Positions 1-5,949 of a stretch of DNA of 21,696 nucleotides are shown in pieces. Source of the DNA: a virus; the IMG/VR virus record IMGVR_UViG_3300031785_001136, positions 1-21,696 of that record. One strand, written 5' to 3'. Numbering within the stretch: position 1 is the stretch's first letter; each line of letters starts with the position of its first letter. Made by a program: the position numbers and the translations under genes. The notes under the pieces are model-generated. The model saw only the letters and a list, made by a program, of their open reading frames with translations, did not search any database and was not told the origin of the DNA.

Positions 1-12
1 GCTTTCTCTAAT

Positions 13-702
13 TCATTGATTGGTTCCATAGAGCTCCAGTTTATCTGCAACAAATTTCCTAATGTACTCTCCGAGCAGTTTGATGTACTTTGCTTTGTTG
101 TATTCTTCGTAGACGACACATTCTCCATTTTCACAAGCCATAATGATTACAAGTTTTTTTACTGATATGTTCTTTAGTTCATACAGCATACATCCATACC
201 CCATTGCTTGGACAAAGTAGTGCTCAATCCAATCTCTTGGTTTGGGTTTCTTAGATGTTTTAAAGTCGATTATTGCTAACTCACCATCATAATCTGCAAT
301 GCAGTCAACAGTTCCAGCAATACCTAGTTGCTTACTATATAGGGCACCTTCCAGAGCGTGAATATTATCAATTTTATCTAATTCTGGTTTTGATATCTTA
401 AATAAGAAATCTGATAATGGTTGTACTTTCGGAAGTTTCTGATCATTTTTTAGATAATGCTCAGTAAGTGTGTGCATATCTGTTCCACGAGATGTGGCTG
501 CCTTAGTAATTTTATCTGCTGTCTCAGTTCCAACTCTCTTTCTCCAATCAATAAAAATCTGTTTATTATAGTGACTAGTGATAGATGTGATTGAGACTAA
601 CTTAATTAGTTCCTCCTCATCAGGTATTTTATAGTATCTTACACCATCTATGGTCTCTCGATCTAGATGTGGTAACTCTATATCTACGTGTTTAAAAGTC
701 AT
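13..702 (-). CDS. PD-(D/E)XK (Cas4/RecB-like) nuclease
   Basis: Probable phage exonuclease of the PD-(D/E)XK superfamily, likely acting in DNA recombination, repair or host DNA breakdown. Counting from the ATG at 702 (229 aa), the visible motifs are RGTDMH (about 72-77), Glu118, GTVD with Asp133, IDFK with Asp146 and Lys148, and a downstream QAMGY (Gln165, Tyr169). This is the order expected in RecB/Cas4-type nucleases. An in-frame ATG at 750 would add 16 residues but overlap the upstream oxygenase gene by 59 nt. The ATG at 702 overlaps by only 11 nt, lies about 12 nt after an AGGG, and begins the stretch that looks like normal protein, so I prefer it. It is the last gene of a coupled chain. 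The nuclease assignment is from motifs; the biological substrate is inferred. Confidence 0.8.
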   Translation of the reverse strand: MTFKHVDIELPHLDRETIDGVRYYKIPDEEELIKLVSITSITSHYNKQIFIDWRKRVGTETADKITKAATSRGTDMHTLTEHYLKNDQKLPKVQPLSDFLFKISKPELDKIDNIHALEGALYSKQLGIAGTVDCIADYDGELAIIDFKTSKKPKPRDWIEHYFVQAMGYGCMLYELKNISVKKLVIIMACENGECVVYEEYNKAKYIKLLGEYIRKFVADKLELYGTNQ

Positions 703-1417
703 GCCAGACAACCGCCCTGCGTTCATAGTATTCTTGATTAGGTTGTTCAATGTAGTAGTACAATGCTAATGAATATCTTTCAATATTCGGTGGTGTTTTT
801 AGAGGAATTGGATGACCATGCACTGATTTATCTGATAAAGTAAAAATCACTGCTCGATTGAATATTGGTTCAATCTTTTTAGCACATTTCTTACTATCCA
901 TATCCCACAATTCTAAACATCCCTCCCACTCACGCATCCAATTTGGATTCAAATATAATAATAAATTTAAGACACGAAAGTGATTTGTTTGTGGATGAAT
1001 ATTAAAATCAACATGTAGTGATAATTTACCACCTGCCGATATTCGGTGTGCTCCTCCACCTGCAAAATTAGGATCACCTTTTAGACCTTTAATTCCTGTA
1101 AGATCCTCAAGGTATGAGAGAAAAATATTAGAATTAAAATACTGTATAGTATGATATACAGTTGGAGTTTTATATTGTAATTGTATTGAACTTTCATGAG
1201 ACCAAGGTGTATAAAATTTATTCACCTGATGATCTCTCATGTATGCATTATTGGAACTTTCAGTCGCCCAATGATCAGTAGTCTTAAGTTCGTTAAAACA
1301 CTGAGTTGCAGTATTTGAGTTAATAAAATTATCTAAGACAATATGTGGAAATGGTCTTGAGTTTAGGTAATGATAATTTAACTTTGCACCTATTTCATAA
1401 TCACTAAAAATTTGCAT
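692..1417 (-). CDS. 2OG-Fe(II) oxygenase (prolyl-4-hydroxylase-like)
   Basis: This 241-aa protein has the double-stranded beta-helix signature of iron/2-oxoglutarate dioxygenases. It shows an H-x-D iron pair in LHVDF (His135, Asp137), a distal histidine in SVHGHP (His200, or His202), and an arginine (Arg214, in ERYSLALYYY) placed to bind 2-oxoglutarate. The architecture is that of the prolyl-4-hydroxylase/2OG-FeII_Oxy_3 group common in T4-like cyanophages. Substrate is unknown; free amino acids, protein side chains or nucleic acid are all possible. The ATG at 1417 overlaps the phoH stop as TAATG, so translation is probably coupled to phoH, and its own end overlaps the nuclease gene by 11 nt. 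It is the longest of three oxygenase-like genes in the window. Confidence 0.87.
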   Translation of the reverse strand: MQIFSDYEIGAKLNYHYLNSRPFPHIVLDNFINSNTATQCFNELKTTDHWATESSNNAYMRDHQVNKFYTPWSHESSIQLQYKTPTVYHTIQYFNSNIFLSYLEDLTGIKGLKGDPNFAGGGAHRISAGGKLSLHVDFNIHPQTNHFRVLNLLLYLNPNWMREWEGCLELWDMDSKKCAKKIEPIFNRAVIFTLSDKSVHGHPIPLKTPPNIERYSLALYYYIEQPNQEYYERRAVVWHDF

Positions 1418-2166
1418 TACATACCTGATTGTAGTTTTGCAACGATATATTCTTTGACCAATCCAGACCTAACAATATCATTAACATCAAACTCTATTAT
1501 ATCAAAAGAAACCATTTTTCGCAAGATGTTCATGAAGTCCACAATTCCATTTCTATCGTTAGTTTTAGTAAGATCTGATTGAGTAGCATCTCCACAAAAA
1601 CATATTTTACTATTTTCACCTACACGAGTTATGATACTATCTAACTCATGAAAATTAAGATTTTGAAATTCATCAACTATGATGATCGCATTGTCTAAAG
1701 TCGTTCCTCTTATAAAAGATGTGCTCCAAAATTTAATTGTTTCTTGTGATCTAAGATTACCATATAACATTTCAAAATCTGCATCAGAGGGCATCTGAAA
1801 CATATATTTAACCATGTGTTTGTAAGGTATTTGATATATGTCTGCCTTATCTTCATGATCACCTGGTAAGAATCCAATCTCACGGGTGCTAACCAGTGAT
1901 CTCACAATATAAACTCTCTCGTAGGGTGTTGTTTCATCTAATACATCTTTCAATGCTTTGTAAAGTGTAATAAAAGTTTTTCCTGTCCCTGCAACACCAT
2001 ATGCAACAACATTTTTTTGTTGATTATAAGAATCAAACAAAACTTTCTGATTATCAGTCAGAGGACTAATATCAACGAGATATTCATTATTAATAGGTTT
2101 CTTTTTTCTCATTTGCTTTGCTGTATAACCTATACCGATTGGTTCGGATTTTCTTTTACGAGGCAT
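1417..2166 (-). CDS. phoH: PhoH-like P-loop ATPase
   Basis: PhoH-family ATPase, a very common T4-like cyanophage gene. In the 249-aa product the Walker A is GVAGTGKT (57-64), and the Walker B is IIIVDEFQN (Asp165-Glu166). The family landmarks LPGD (about 100-103) and GDATQSD (about 182-188) are also present. Residues 1-23 are strongly basic. In bacteria phoH belongs to the phosphate-starvation regulon, but the role in phages is unsettled; PhoH domains are linked to RNA metabolism as helicase-like ATPases. The ATG at 2166 overlaps the preceding stop (TAATG), and its own stop overlaps the next start in the same way, so it sits in the middle of a translationally coupled string. I see no pho box nearby. 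Confidence 0.95.
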   Translation of the reverse strand: MPRKRKSEPIGIGYTAKQMRKKKPINNEYLVDISPLTDNQKVLFDSYNQQKNVVAYGVAGTGKTFITLYKALKDVLDETTPYERVYIVRSLVSTREIGFLPGDHEDKADIYQIPYKHMVKYMFQMPSDADFEMLYGNLRSQETIKFWSTSFIRGTTLDNAIIIVDEFQNLNFHELDSIITRVGENSKICFCGDATQSDLTKTNDRNGIVDFMNILRKMVSFDIIEFDVNDIVRSGLVKEYIVAKLQSGM

Positions 2167-2414
2167 TATAATTTCTTAACCCTCGACCCTGCAACTTTTC
2201 CTGCTCTTCGGAGAACATCATTCCAACCAGGTTTGCTCTTTCTTAACTTATCTTTCCATTCCCCAACTTCTCCTACACCAGGCATCGTTGATGGATCTGA
2301 ATAGTCACGAGTCCAATCAGGATTATCCTCTCTCCACTGATCCCAATCATTCACACTCATCACAACTTCTTTCTGTTCACCAGTTTCTTTATTAATAACA
2401 GGATATGTAGCCAT
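2166..2414 (-). CDS. Conserved small phage protein upstream of phoH
   Basis: An 82-aa hypothetical protein with a patterned sequence: an N-terminal strand-like segment (MATYPVINKETGEQKEV), a WDQWREDNPDW segment rich in Trp and acidic residues (about 24-34), and a basic C-terminal tail ending GSRVKKL. From memory, very similar small proteins sit next to phoH in other T4-like cyanophages, so I consider it a real gene, though I cannot assign a function. There is no zinc-binding cysteine pair, membrane segment or signal peptide. It lies 6 nt after the upstream oxygenase stop and overlaps phoH by one nucleotide, which implies co-translation with it. Confidence 0.8.
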   Translation of the reverse strand: MATYPVINKETGEQKEVVMSVNDWDQWREDNPDWTRDYSDPSTMPGVGEVGEWKDKLRKSKPGWNDVLRRAGKVAGSRVKKL

Positions 2415-2420
2415 AGTATT

Positions 2421-2909
2421 TTAATCGGTAAATTTATTTAGAACCTTACTCCAAGGGTTAATAAGCAAAGATACTCTTTTTCCTGTAAATGGTTCAACAT
2501 AATGAAATGTCTTAGGTGGAAAAATGACCAATCTATTCTCCTTTGGTGTTATTATATCACATTCTAGGTGTAATTGTCCACCCTGTAAATCTTCCACAAC
2601 TGGATAATATACCATAGAACATAAAGGAAAGTGTAAAACACCCTTTTGCTTCAAAAAATCTTCATCTTTATCATAATGCCATTCAGATGGTCTTGAGTTA
2701 TTCTGTGTCCAAAACTCGTATCCCACACAAGAAGACATATCGTAAAAATTTGACGCTATATCAATAAATTTGCAACAAAAATCTTGAAATTTGTGATTTT
2801 TTTCAAATGTACACCATTCTTCATTTATATTCTCATCTTTTAGAATATCTTGAATTTCGACTTTAACAGAGTCTATATTATTGATAACATTATCAAGTAT
2901 TATTACCAC
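2421..2909 (-). CDS. 2OG-Fe(II) oxygenase-like protein (GTG start)
   Basis: A 162-aa compact member of the 2OG-Fe(II) dioxygenase fold. The iron triad is readable as H-x-D in SEWHYDKDE (His78, Asp80) and a distal His136 in KTFHYVEPF. Arg145 (GKRVSLLINPW) is the expected 2-oxoglutarate anchor. The small size and the ending with RVSLLINPW resemble short phage hydroxylases. No ATG exists near the N-terminus. I accept the GTG at 2909 because an AGAGG lies 7 nt upstream, and the codon sits inside the last codons of thyX (overlap of 7 nt). The substrate is unknown. The gene is placed between thyX and the phoH pair, in the nucleotide-metabolism chain. Confidence 0.8.
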   Translation of the reverse strand: MVIILDNVINNIDSVKVEIQDILKDENINEEWCTFEKNHKFQDFCCKFIDIASNFYDMSSCVGYEFWTQNNSRPSEWHYDKDEDFLKQKGVLHFPLCSMVYYPVVEDLQGGQLHLECDIITPKENRLVIFPPKTFHYVEPFTGKRVSLLINPWSKVLNKFTD

Positions 2910-3535
2910 TCAAGTGCCTCTGAGACCGTAGGAAACTGCACTTTAAATATATCCTTACAAGCATTTGCAATATCCATGTGCTCTTTTTGTGTTCCATGTC
3001 CAGAACGCAAATCAATATAATGAACCCACGATCTGACACTACCAGACATATAGATGCGAGTTGGTGTTGCTAAGGGTAGTACAAATCTAGCACATTCTTT
3101 TGCTATGCCCTCTCTTAATAATTCATTATACAAATCCATGCCTTCATTGAAATATTGTCTAATCCTCTCTTGTAGAAATTTAGTTTGTTTTTCTGGAATA
3201 TCGTCAATACTATTCTGACGATTTTTTGTGTCCTGTCTCCTCAAATCTGGTAGGGGTATATTTGCGTCTAATAAATTAGTATCTGCATATCTTTGACTAA
3301 ATTCTTGAAAAGTGAAAGAACGATGTCTTAATATCTGTGCAGCAAGTCCTCTTGTAGTGTTAATTTCAAGAGTCATAAATGCTTGCTCAAAAATTGACCA
3401 ATGTTGATGTTTTATGCAGTATCTTAATAGACCAGCGTAATTTTCATTGTCCTGATTATTAGGATTACTTACACGAGCACAATATGCCATGTGCTTTTCA
3501 GCATCAGGTGATACACTTACAAGAGATACGTTCAT
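2903..3535 (-). CDS. thyX: Flavin-dependent thymidylate synthase
   Basis: ThyX makes dTMP from dUMP using methylene-tetrahydrofolate and FAD/NADPH, supplying thymidine for phage DNA synthesis. The diagnostic ThyX signature RHR(x7)S is intact as RHRSFTFQEFSQR (Arg70, His71, Arg72, Ser80). The C-terminal region contains RSWVHYIDLRSGHGTQKEH (about 168-186), typical of the dUMP-binding part of the family. At 210 aa it has the expected length for the family. Its ATG overlaps the stop of the upstream 55-aa ORF as ATGA, and its end overlaps the next oxygenase gene, so expression is probably coupled along the operon. Confidence 0.97.
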   Translation of the reverse strand: MNVSLVSVSPDAEKHMAYCARVSNPNNQDNENYAGLLRYCIKHQHWSIFEQAFMTLEINTTRGLAAQILRHRSFTFQEFSQRYADTNLLDANIPLPDLRRQDTKNRQNSIDDIPEKQTKFLQERIRQYFNEGMDLYNELLREGIAKECARFVLPLATPTRIYMSGSVRSWVHYIDLRSGHGTQKEHMDIANACKDIFKVQFPTVSEALEW

Positions 3536-3699
3536 TTAAATCCTTTAGATGTCTTTTCTTCAATTATTGCTAGTTCATTCTTAGCGGTTTTCAATTGTTC
3601 TTTGATCAATTTAAGTTTATCTTCATCATAAAGTTCTCTTTTCTTCAAAAGTCTCTCAAGTAACTTAATCAATCTTTTTGCTCTGCTAGTCTCGTTCAT
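3532..3699 (-). CDS. Small helical hypothetical protein (55 aa)
   Basis: A 55-aa ORF I translated by hand: it begins MNETSRAKRLIKLLERLL and ends TSKGFK. It is rich in Lys, Glu and Leu with heptad-like spacing (RLIKLLERLLKKRE, then KLKLIKEQLKTAKNELAIIEEK), so a short coiled coil or helical hairpin is likely. The start ATG overlaps the preceding stop (GAATGA), and the stop overlaps the thyX start (AAATGA). These precise junctions on both sides are the best evidence that it is translated. The function is unknown. It might pair with the acidic 58-aa product encoded just before it, but that is inference. Confidence 0.68.
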   Translation of the reverse strand: MNETSRAKRLIKLLERLLKKRELYDEDKLKLIKEQLKTAKNELAIIEEKTSKGFK

Positions 3700-3872
3700 T
3701 CATCATCCTCAAAAATCTCATCATAACCTAAATCGTGAGGTTTTGACCTTTTTACCTCTTCATAAGTATCCATAGTCAAATATGCATCAGTATCAGATAA
3801 TACTTCTGCCTTTATATTGTCCACAACTAATTCAAGTTGACGAACTAGTAATTTAAGTTTTTCTCTGTCCAT
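3696..3872 (-). CDS. Small acidic hypothetical protein (58 aa)
   Basis: A 58-aa ORF found by hand translation: MDREKLKLLVRQLELVVDNI at the start and GYDEIFEDDE at the end. The N-terminal half looks like one amphipathic helix. The C-terminal half is acidic and Tyr-rich. The start overlaps the upstream stop as TAATG, and its TGA overlaps the next ATG (ATGA), so it fits without gaps between two neighbours. I do not recognise a family. The tight tiling and sensible amino-acid composition support a genuine gene. Confidence 0.68.
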   Translation of the reverse strand: MDREKLKLLVRQLELVVDNIKAEVLSDTDAYLTMDTYEEVKRSKPHDLGYDEIFEDDE

Positions 3873-4075
3873 TACTTTTTGAAATATTTTTGAATTATGT
3901 CTATTTGATCCTGATATTTTGCAATCATGTCTAATTCACCCTCTATCGCCTCTACAATATTTGAGTGTTCTCCAATACCAACAGGATTAGCCAAATATAC
4001 CTCAACATTTGCTACATGTTTTTGAATGTCTCCTTGTGCATGAGCAAGAAGTGCTTTGATCAACTGTTCTCGCAT
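3872..4075 (-). CDS. Conserved cyanophage hypothetical (67 aa)
   Basis: A 67-aa, mostly helical protein (MREQLIKALLAHAQGDIQKH...; ANPVGIGEHSNIVEAIEGEL in the middle; KYFKK at the end). I recall nearly identical small proteins with the NPVGIGEHS motif in many T4-like cyanophages, but no function is known to me. There is no cysteine cluster or membrane segment. It is the first gene after the strong terminator at 4105-4131 and thus opens the coupled chain that runs down to the nuclease. No sigma70 or late promoter is obvious in the roughly 30 nt upstream (4076-4104), so transcription may depend on read-through or on a promoter I cannot recognise. Confidence 0.78.
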   Translation of the reverse strand: MREQLIKALLAHAQGDIQKHVANVEVYLANPVGIGEHSNIVEAIEGELDMIAKYQDQIDIIQKYFKK

Positions 4076-4104
4076 AGTTCTTTGTATTTCTACTAATTAT
4101 AACA

Positions 4105-4131
4105 CAAAAAAAGAAGGGGTACAACCCCTTC
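4105..4131 (-). terminator. Rho-independent terminator
   Basis: Read on the minus strand, a perfect 8-bp stem (GAAGGGGT pairing with ACCCCTTC, 4113-4120 with 4124-4131) with a three-base loop is followed by a run of seven T (4106-4112). It lies directly after the 28-aa ORF and before the 67-aa gene, closing the riboswitch/DUF4278 unit. Confidence 0.9.
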
Positions 4132-4134
4132 GTT

Positions 4135-4221
4135 TTATTTTCCATATAGAAACTTAACTTCAGCAGTTATGATTGTGAGAAAGATAGCAGACGCTATGCA
4201 TATCTCTAATGTTTCAATCAC
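4135..4221 (-). CDS. Possible 28-aa membrane peptide
   Basis: A 28-codon ORF reading M(GTG)IETLEICIASAIFLTI followed by ITAEVKFLYGK. The middle (about residues 6-20) is hydrophobic enough for one membrane span, flanked by an acidic N-terminus and a basic C-terminus. Its GTG overlaps the TGA of the DUF4278-like gene (GTGA), and its stop sits 3 nt before the terminator stem, so it fills the operon exactly. No independent ribosome-binding site is visible; coupled re-initiation would be needed. The short length makes it a candidate rather than a firm gene. Confidence 0.45.
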   Translation of the reverse strand: MIETLEICIASAIFLTIITAEVKFLYGK

Positions 4222-4343
4222 TTAAGACTTGTAAGTTCTTTTTCTGTTCTTACACCACGGTAAGTTAGATCGACCTTGTTAGTCTGCTTTGCTTTGTTTC
4301 TATCGGTGTCATACTTAACACCACGGTATGTGACTTGTGCCAT
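4218..4343 (-). CDS. DUF4278-like small protein downstream of riboswitch-like RNA
   Basis: A 41-aa peptide, MAQVTYRGVKYDTD... ending LTYRGVRTEKELTSLK. It holds two copies of a T-Y-R-G-V motif (residues 5-9 and 27-31), the hallmark I associate with the cyanobacterial DUF4278 family. A strong AGGAG (4351-4355) lies 7 nt before the ATG. Cyanobacterial small proteins controlled by nitrogen status, which act on nitrogen-assimilation enzymes or regulators, are commonly placed behind glutamine-sensing RNAs. The RNA motif just upstream makes a similar role plausible here, but that is inference. The duplicated motif also creates a short DNA repeat (ACACCACGGTA at 4252 and 4318 on the plus strand). Confidence 0.78.
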   Translation of the reverse strand: MAQVTYRGVKYDTDRNKAKQTNKVDLTYRGVRTEKELTSLK

Positions 4344-4344
4344 C

Positions 4345-4448
4345 GGTTTTCTCCTGTAGTAATAGGGATTTTTAGCCCCGTTCCTTCAGTCGGCATTTGC
4401 GTCCCCGTAGGGATGAACGAACCCGTTCCGTGTCGGCTTACTTGCGTC
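4345..4448 (-). promoter_or_regulatory. Glutamine-riboswitch-like (downstream-peptide/glnA motif) leader
   Basis: The minus-strand leader holds a compact fold resembling the glnA/downstream-peptide glutamine aptamers of cyanobacteria and cyanophages. Its outer helix CGTTC (4415-4419) pairs with GAACG (4379-4383). The inner hairpin is TCCC-TACG-GGGA (4402-4413) with a UNCG-type loop. GACGCAAATG follows, then GAAGGAACG, as in the family's conserved ends. Downstream are a possible GGGG...CCC hairpin (about 4364-4378) and the AGGAG of the DUF4278-like gene. A second partial copy of the 3' half (GACGCAA...GGAACG, 4424-4448) precedes it. Its GAACG can pair with the same CGTTC, giving an alternative hairpin at 4415-4428. 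The match is from memory of the consensus and was not computed. Confidence 0.62.
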
Positions 4449-4661
4449 TTATGGTTCAAAATCGCATTCTTCTTCTACTTTAGTTTTAAAGTAGTTTAAT
4501 AAATCTAACTTTGATCGTTCATCAAGATATTGATCTTGTCGAACCTCTGAAGCTAGATCTTTCCACCCATCACATTTAATAGTCCAATGGACTGGTTCAT
4601 GGTTAGCGAGTAGAAGTGGTAAAAAAATGCCCATAAGATGAACGTAAAGGTATGTTAGCAT
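4449..4661 (-). CDS. Small secreted or membrane-anchored hypothetical
   Basis: A 70-aa protein whose first 19 residues form a hydrophobic segment (MLTYLYVHLMGIFLPLLLA) followed by NHEPVHW, which looks like a signal peptide or membrane anchor. The remainder is charged, with Cys30 and Cys66, and ends EEECDFEP. I do not recognise a function, although small proteins of this design are common in cyanophages. The start is ambiguous. The ATG at 4661 has AGGG almost touching it, which is too close for an ideal site, while Met10 (4634) would still retain most of the hydrophobic stretch. Its stop codon directly abuts the riboswitch-like leader. Confidence 0.6.
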   Translation of the reverse strand: MLTYLYVHLMGIFLPLLLANHEPVHWTIKCDGWKDLASEVRQDQYLDERSKLDLLNYFKTKVEEECDFEP

Positions 4662-4756
4662 ACCCTAACTATTTAGTCAAGTAGTCTGTAGTTAAAGTTA
4701 CAGAAAACCCTACAGGTCAAAAATTTGGCGGGATTTTTTTTGCGATATTTTTGGAA
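4662..4756 (-). other. Intergenic spacer with inverted repeats
   Basis: On the minus strand, CTGTAG and CTACAG (about 4686-4715) form an outer inverted repeat, and CTGTAACTTTAACTACAG gives a competing inner one. TTGACT near 4675 has TAACAT 17 nt later, but that -10 would lie inside the start of the 70-aa gene. There is no clear terminator with a T-run on the minus strand. Late-motif similarity (CTAAATA) is weak. Confidence 0.3.
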
Positions 4757-5086
4757 TTACTTTCGCTTTTTGGATTTGGATGGACTTTTGTATCCCCACA
4801 TAGCAGGTTTAATATTACCACCACCATACTCTATGCTCTTTAAGTTATTTTTAAACTTATCATAGTACATATCAAATAGTTTTGTGCGACTACCTCTGGT
4901 TAGGTCATAACAATCTCTATCATTGTGAATATAATGAACTATAAGTGCATCTGTGGGTGCATTACGAGTATTGCACTCAGCTAGAGTTCCATTTTCAATT
5001 ATGATTTCACAACCATAATCTTCCTTATGTGATGACTTCTCCTCATCTGACCAAGTACGATTCTTCTTATGTTTCGTATCGTTCAT
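4757..5086 (-). CDS. Conserved cyanophage hypothetical (109 aa)
   Basis: A 109-aa protein with a hydrophilic Lys-rich N-terminus (HKKNRTWSDEEKSSHKED), a central segment CEIIIENGTLAECNTRNAPT followed by DALIVHYIHNDRDCYDLTRG, then FDMYYDKF, and a basic tail KSPSKSKKRK. I recall this block as strongly conserved in T4-like cyanophages, without known function. Three cysteines (Cys26, Cys38, Cys59) are not arranged as an obvious metal site. The ATG overlaps the stop of the preceding gene as ATGA, pointing to translational coupling with the AT-hook-like protein. Confidence 0.78.
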   Translation of the reverse strand: MNDTKHKKNRTWSDEEKSSHKEDYGCEIIIENGTLAECNTRNAPTDALIVHYIHNDRDCYDLTRGSRTKLFDMYYDKFKNNLKSIEYGGGNIKPAMWGYKSPSKSKKRK

Positions 5087-5685
5087 GCTCTATCTCTCCA
5101 TTCTATATCTGGATATGCCTCTTCCACTATTGATCTAGAAATTTTATATTTGTCTTCTAAACTTTTTTCTTTTACTAAACACATTATTTCTGCTTCTAAT
5201 GGATGAAGACCTGAAAGTAAATTAATAAACATACTTTCTCTACGAAGGTTTTTCATTCCATCATTACCACCCTTCACAAAATGATAAAACTTCGTGCATT
5301 CTCTACGAATTGTTGTCCTACCTTGTTGATCGGTAACACCCATGGAAAATGAACCAGTTTCATACATGCTACGGGTCTGCATATCTATTTTTTTAGATAG
5401 AGTTCCACTCGAAGAGGTTTGTTCACCATATGATTCATAAGGAACCTCGCCTGGTGGTAGTGCACTTTCTATAGCTGCATCAAAATTCCAAAGAAAAAGC
5501 ATCTTTAGAGAAACATGCTCATAAGTTTTCAGAACTTCGACTTTTTTGTTTACTGATCTCTGCTTACTTGCGAGATCTAAAACTTCAAAAGCAAGAGGGT
5601 TGTTTGGTAGTTTCTTGATAGGTGTATCAACAACCTTTCTAGGTCTACCAGGTTTTCTACCCGTCTTCGTCGTCGTCGTTGTCAT
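5083..5685 (-). CDS. AT-hook-bearing conserved phage protein (DUF6433-like)
   Basis: About 200 aa from the ATG at 5685. A longer reading would start at a TTG (5694) inside the previous gene, which is less likely. Residues 1-17 are T-rich and basic with a GRKPGRPRK core, an AT-hook-like minor-groove binding motif. The rest carries FYHFVKGGNDGMKNLRRESM (about 133-152) and LSGLHPLEAEIMCLVKEKSL, which I associate, with moderate certainty, with the DUF6433 family of marine T4-like phages. No catalytic motif is seen. A DNA-associated role is inferred only from the AT-hook. It overlaps the upstream membrane-protein gene by about 29 nt and the downstream gene by 4 nt. Confidence 0.78.
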   Translation of the reverse strand: MTTTTTKTGRKPGRPRKVVDTPIKKLPNNPLAFEVLDLASKQRSVNKKVEVLKTYEHVSLKMLFLWNFDAAIESALPPGEVPYESYGEQTSSSGTLSKKIDMQTRSMYETGSFSMGVTDQQGRTTIRRECTKFYHFVKGGNDGMKNLRRESMFINLLSGLHPLEAEIMCLVKEKSLEDKYKISRSIVEEAYPDIEWRDRA

Positions 5686-5881
5686 AATTTTCAAATCTAA
5701 ATGCTACAATATCATCTGGAACTAAGTTCCCATTTTCATCAAACATCTCAGGATGTTGTCTTGGTATCTCTCGATAATTCATCATGTATTCTCTGGATAC
5801 CCATCCTGCTAGTATTCCTATCACTAATGATAAGAATGATACAGGTAGTGCGAGCACTAATACGATGTCTAAATCAGACAT
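5657..5881 (-). CDS. Small single-span membrane protein
   Basis: A 74-aa protein with one strong membrane segment at residues about 5-27 (IVLVLALPVSFLSLVIGILA core), then WVSREYMMNYREIPRQHPEM and an acidic tail FENYDNDDDEDG. I recall the PEMFDENGNLVPD block in other cyanophages. The function is unknown. A good AGAGG lies a few bases before the ATG at 5881. Directly upstream are both a consensus sigma70-like promoter and an exact TATAAATA late motif, so this gene heads a transcription unit that may be read early and late. Confidence 0.78.
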   Translation of the reverse strand: MSDLDIVLVLALPVSFLSLVIGILAGWVSREYMMNYREIPRQHPEMFDENGNLVPDDIVAFRFENYDNDDDEDG

Positions 5882-5901
5882 GTTACCTCTTGTACTTGAC
5901 T

Positions 5902-5909
5902 TATTTATA
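5902..5909 (-). promoter_or_regulatory. T4-type late promoter
   Basis: The minus strand reads TATAAATA, an exact match to the T4 late promoter core, about 20 nt before the ATG of the membrane-protein gene at 5881. Confidence 0.6.
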
Positions 5910-5920
5910 GTAGTAATTTA

Positions 5921-5949
5921 ATTATACTCTATTATTTTATAAAAGTCAA
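5921..5949 (-). promoter_or_regulatory. Sigma70-like early promoter
   Basis: On the minus strand, TTGACT (5944-5949) and TATAAT (5921-5926) are separated by exactly 17 nt, near-perfect for host sigma70. The -35 begins 1 nt from the glutaredoxin stop. It would transcribe the 5881 gene and those beyond. Confidence 0.75.

Noticed and set aside
2017-2304. 95-codon plus-strand ORF opposite phoH
   Set aside because: It is the antisense shadow of two well-supported minus-strand genes, with no start-site support.
4252-4331. Short direct repeat ACACCACGGTA as a possible attachment site
   Set aside because: Both copies code for the T-Y-R-G-V motif of the 41-aa peptide, and no integrase or tRNA is nearby.
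4379-4425. Possible tRNA (GGTTCGTTCATCC looks like a T-arm)
   Set aside because: No acceptor stem, anticodon arm or cloverleaf can be formed. The stretch fits the glutamine-aptamer pattern better.
4265-4459. 64-codon minus-strand ORF across the riboswitch-like leader
   Set aside because: It overlaps the structured RNA and the better-supported DUF4278-like gene, has no good ribosome-binding site, and its composition is unconvincing.
4730-4756. Plus-strand GGCGGGATTTTTTTTGCG as a terminator
   Set aside because: No complementary stem precedes the T-run, and no plus-strand gene exists to terminate.
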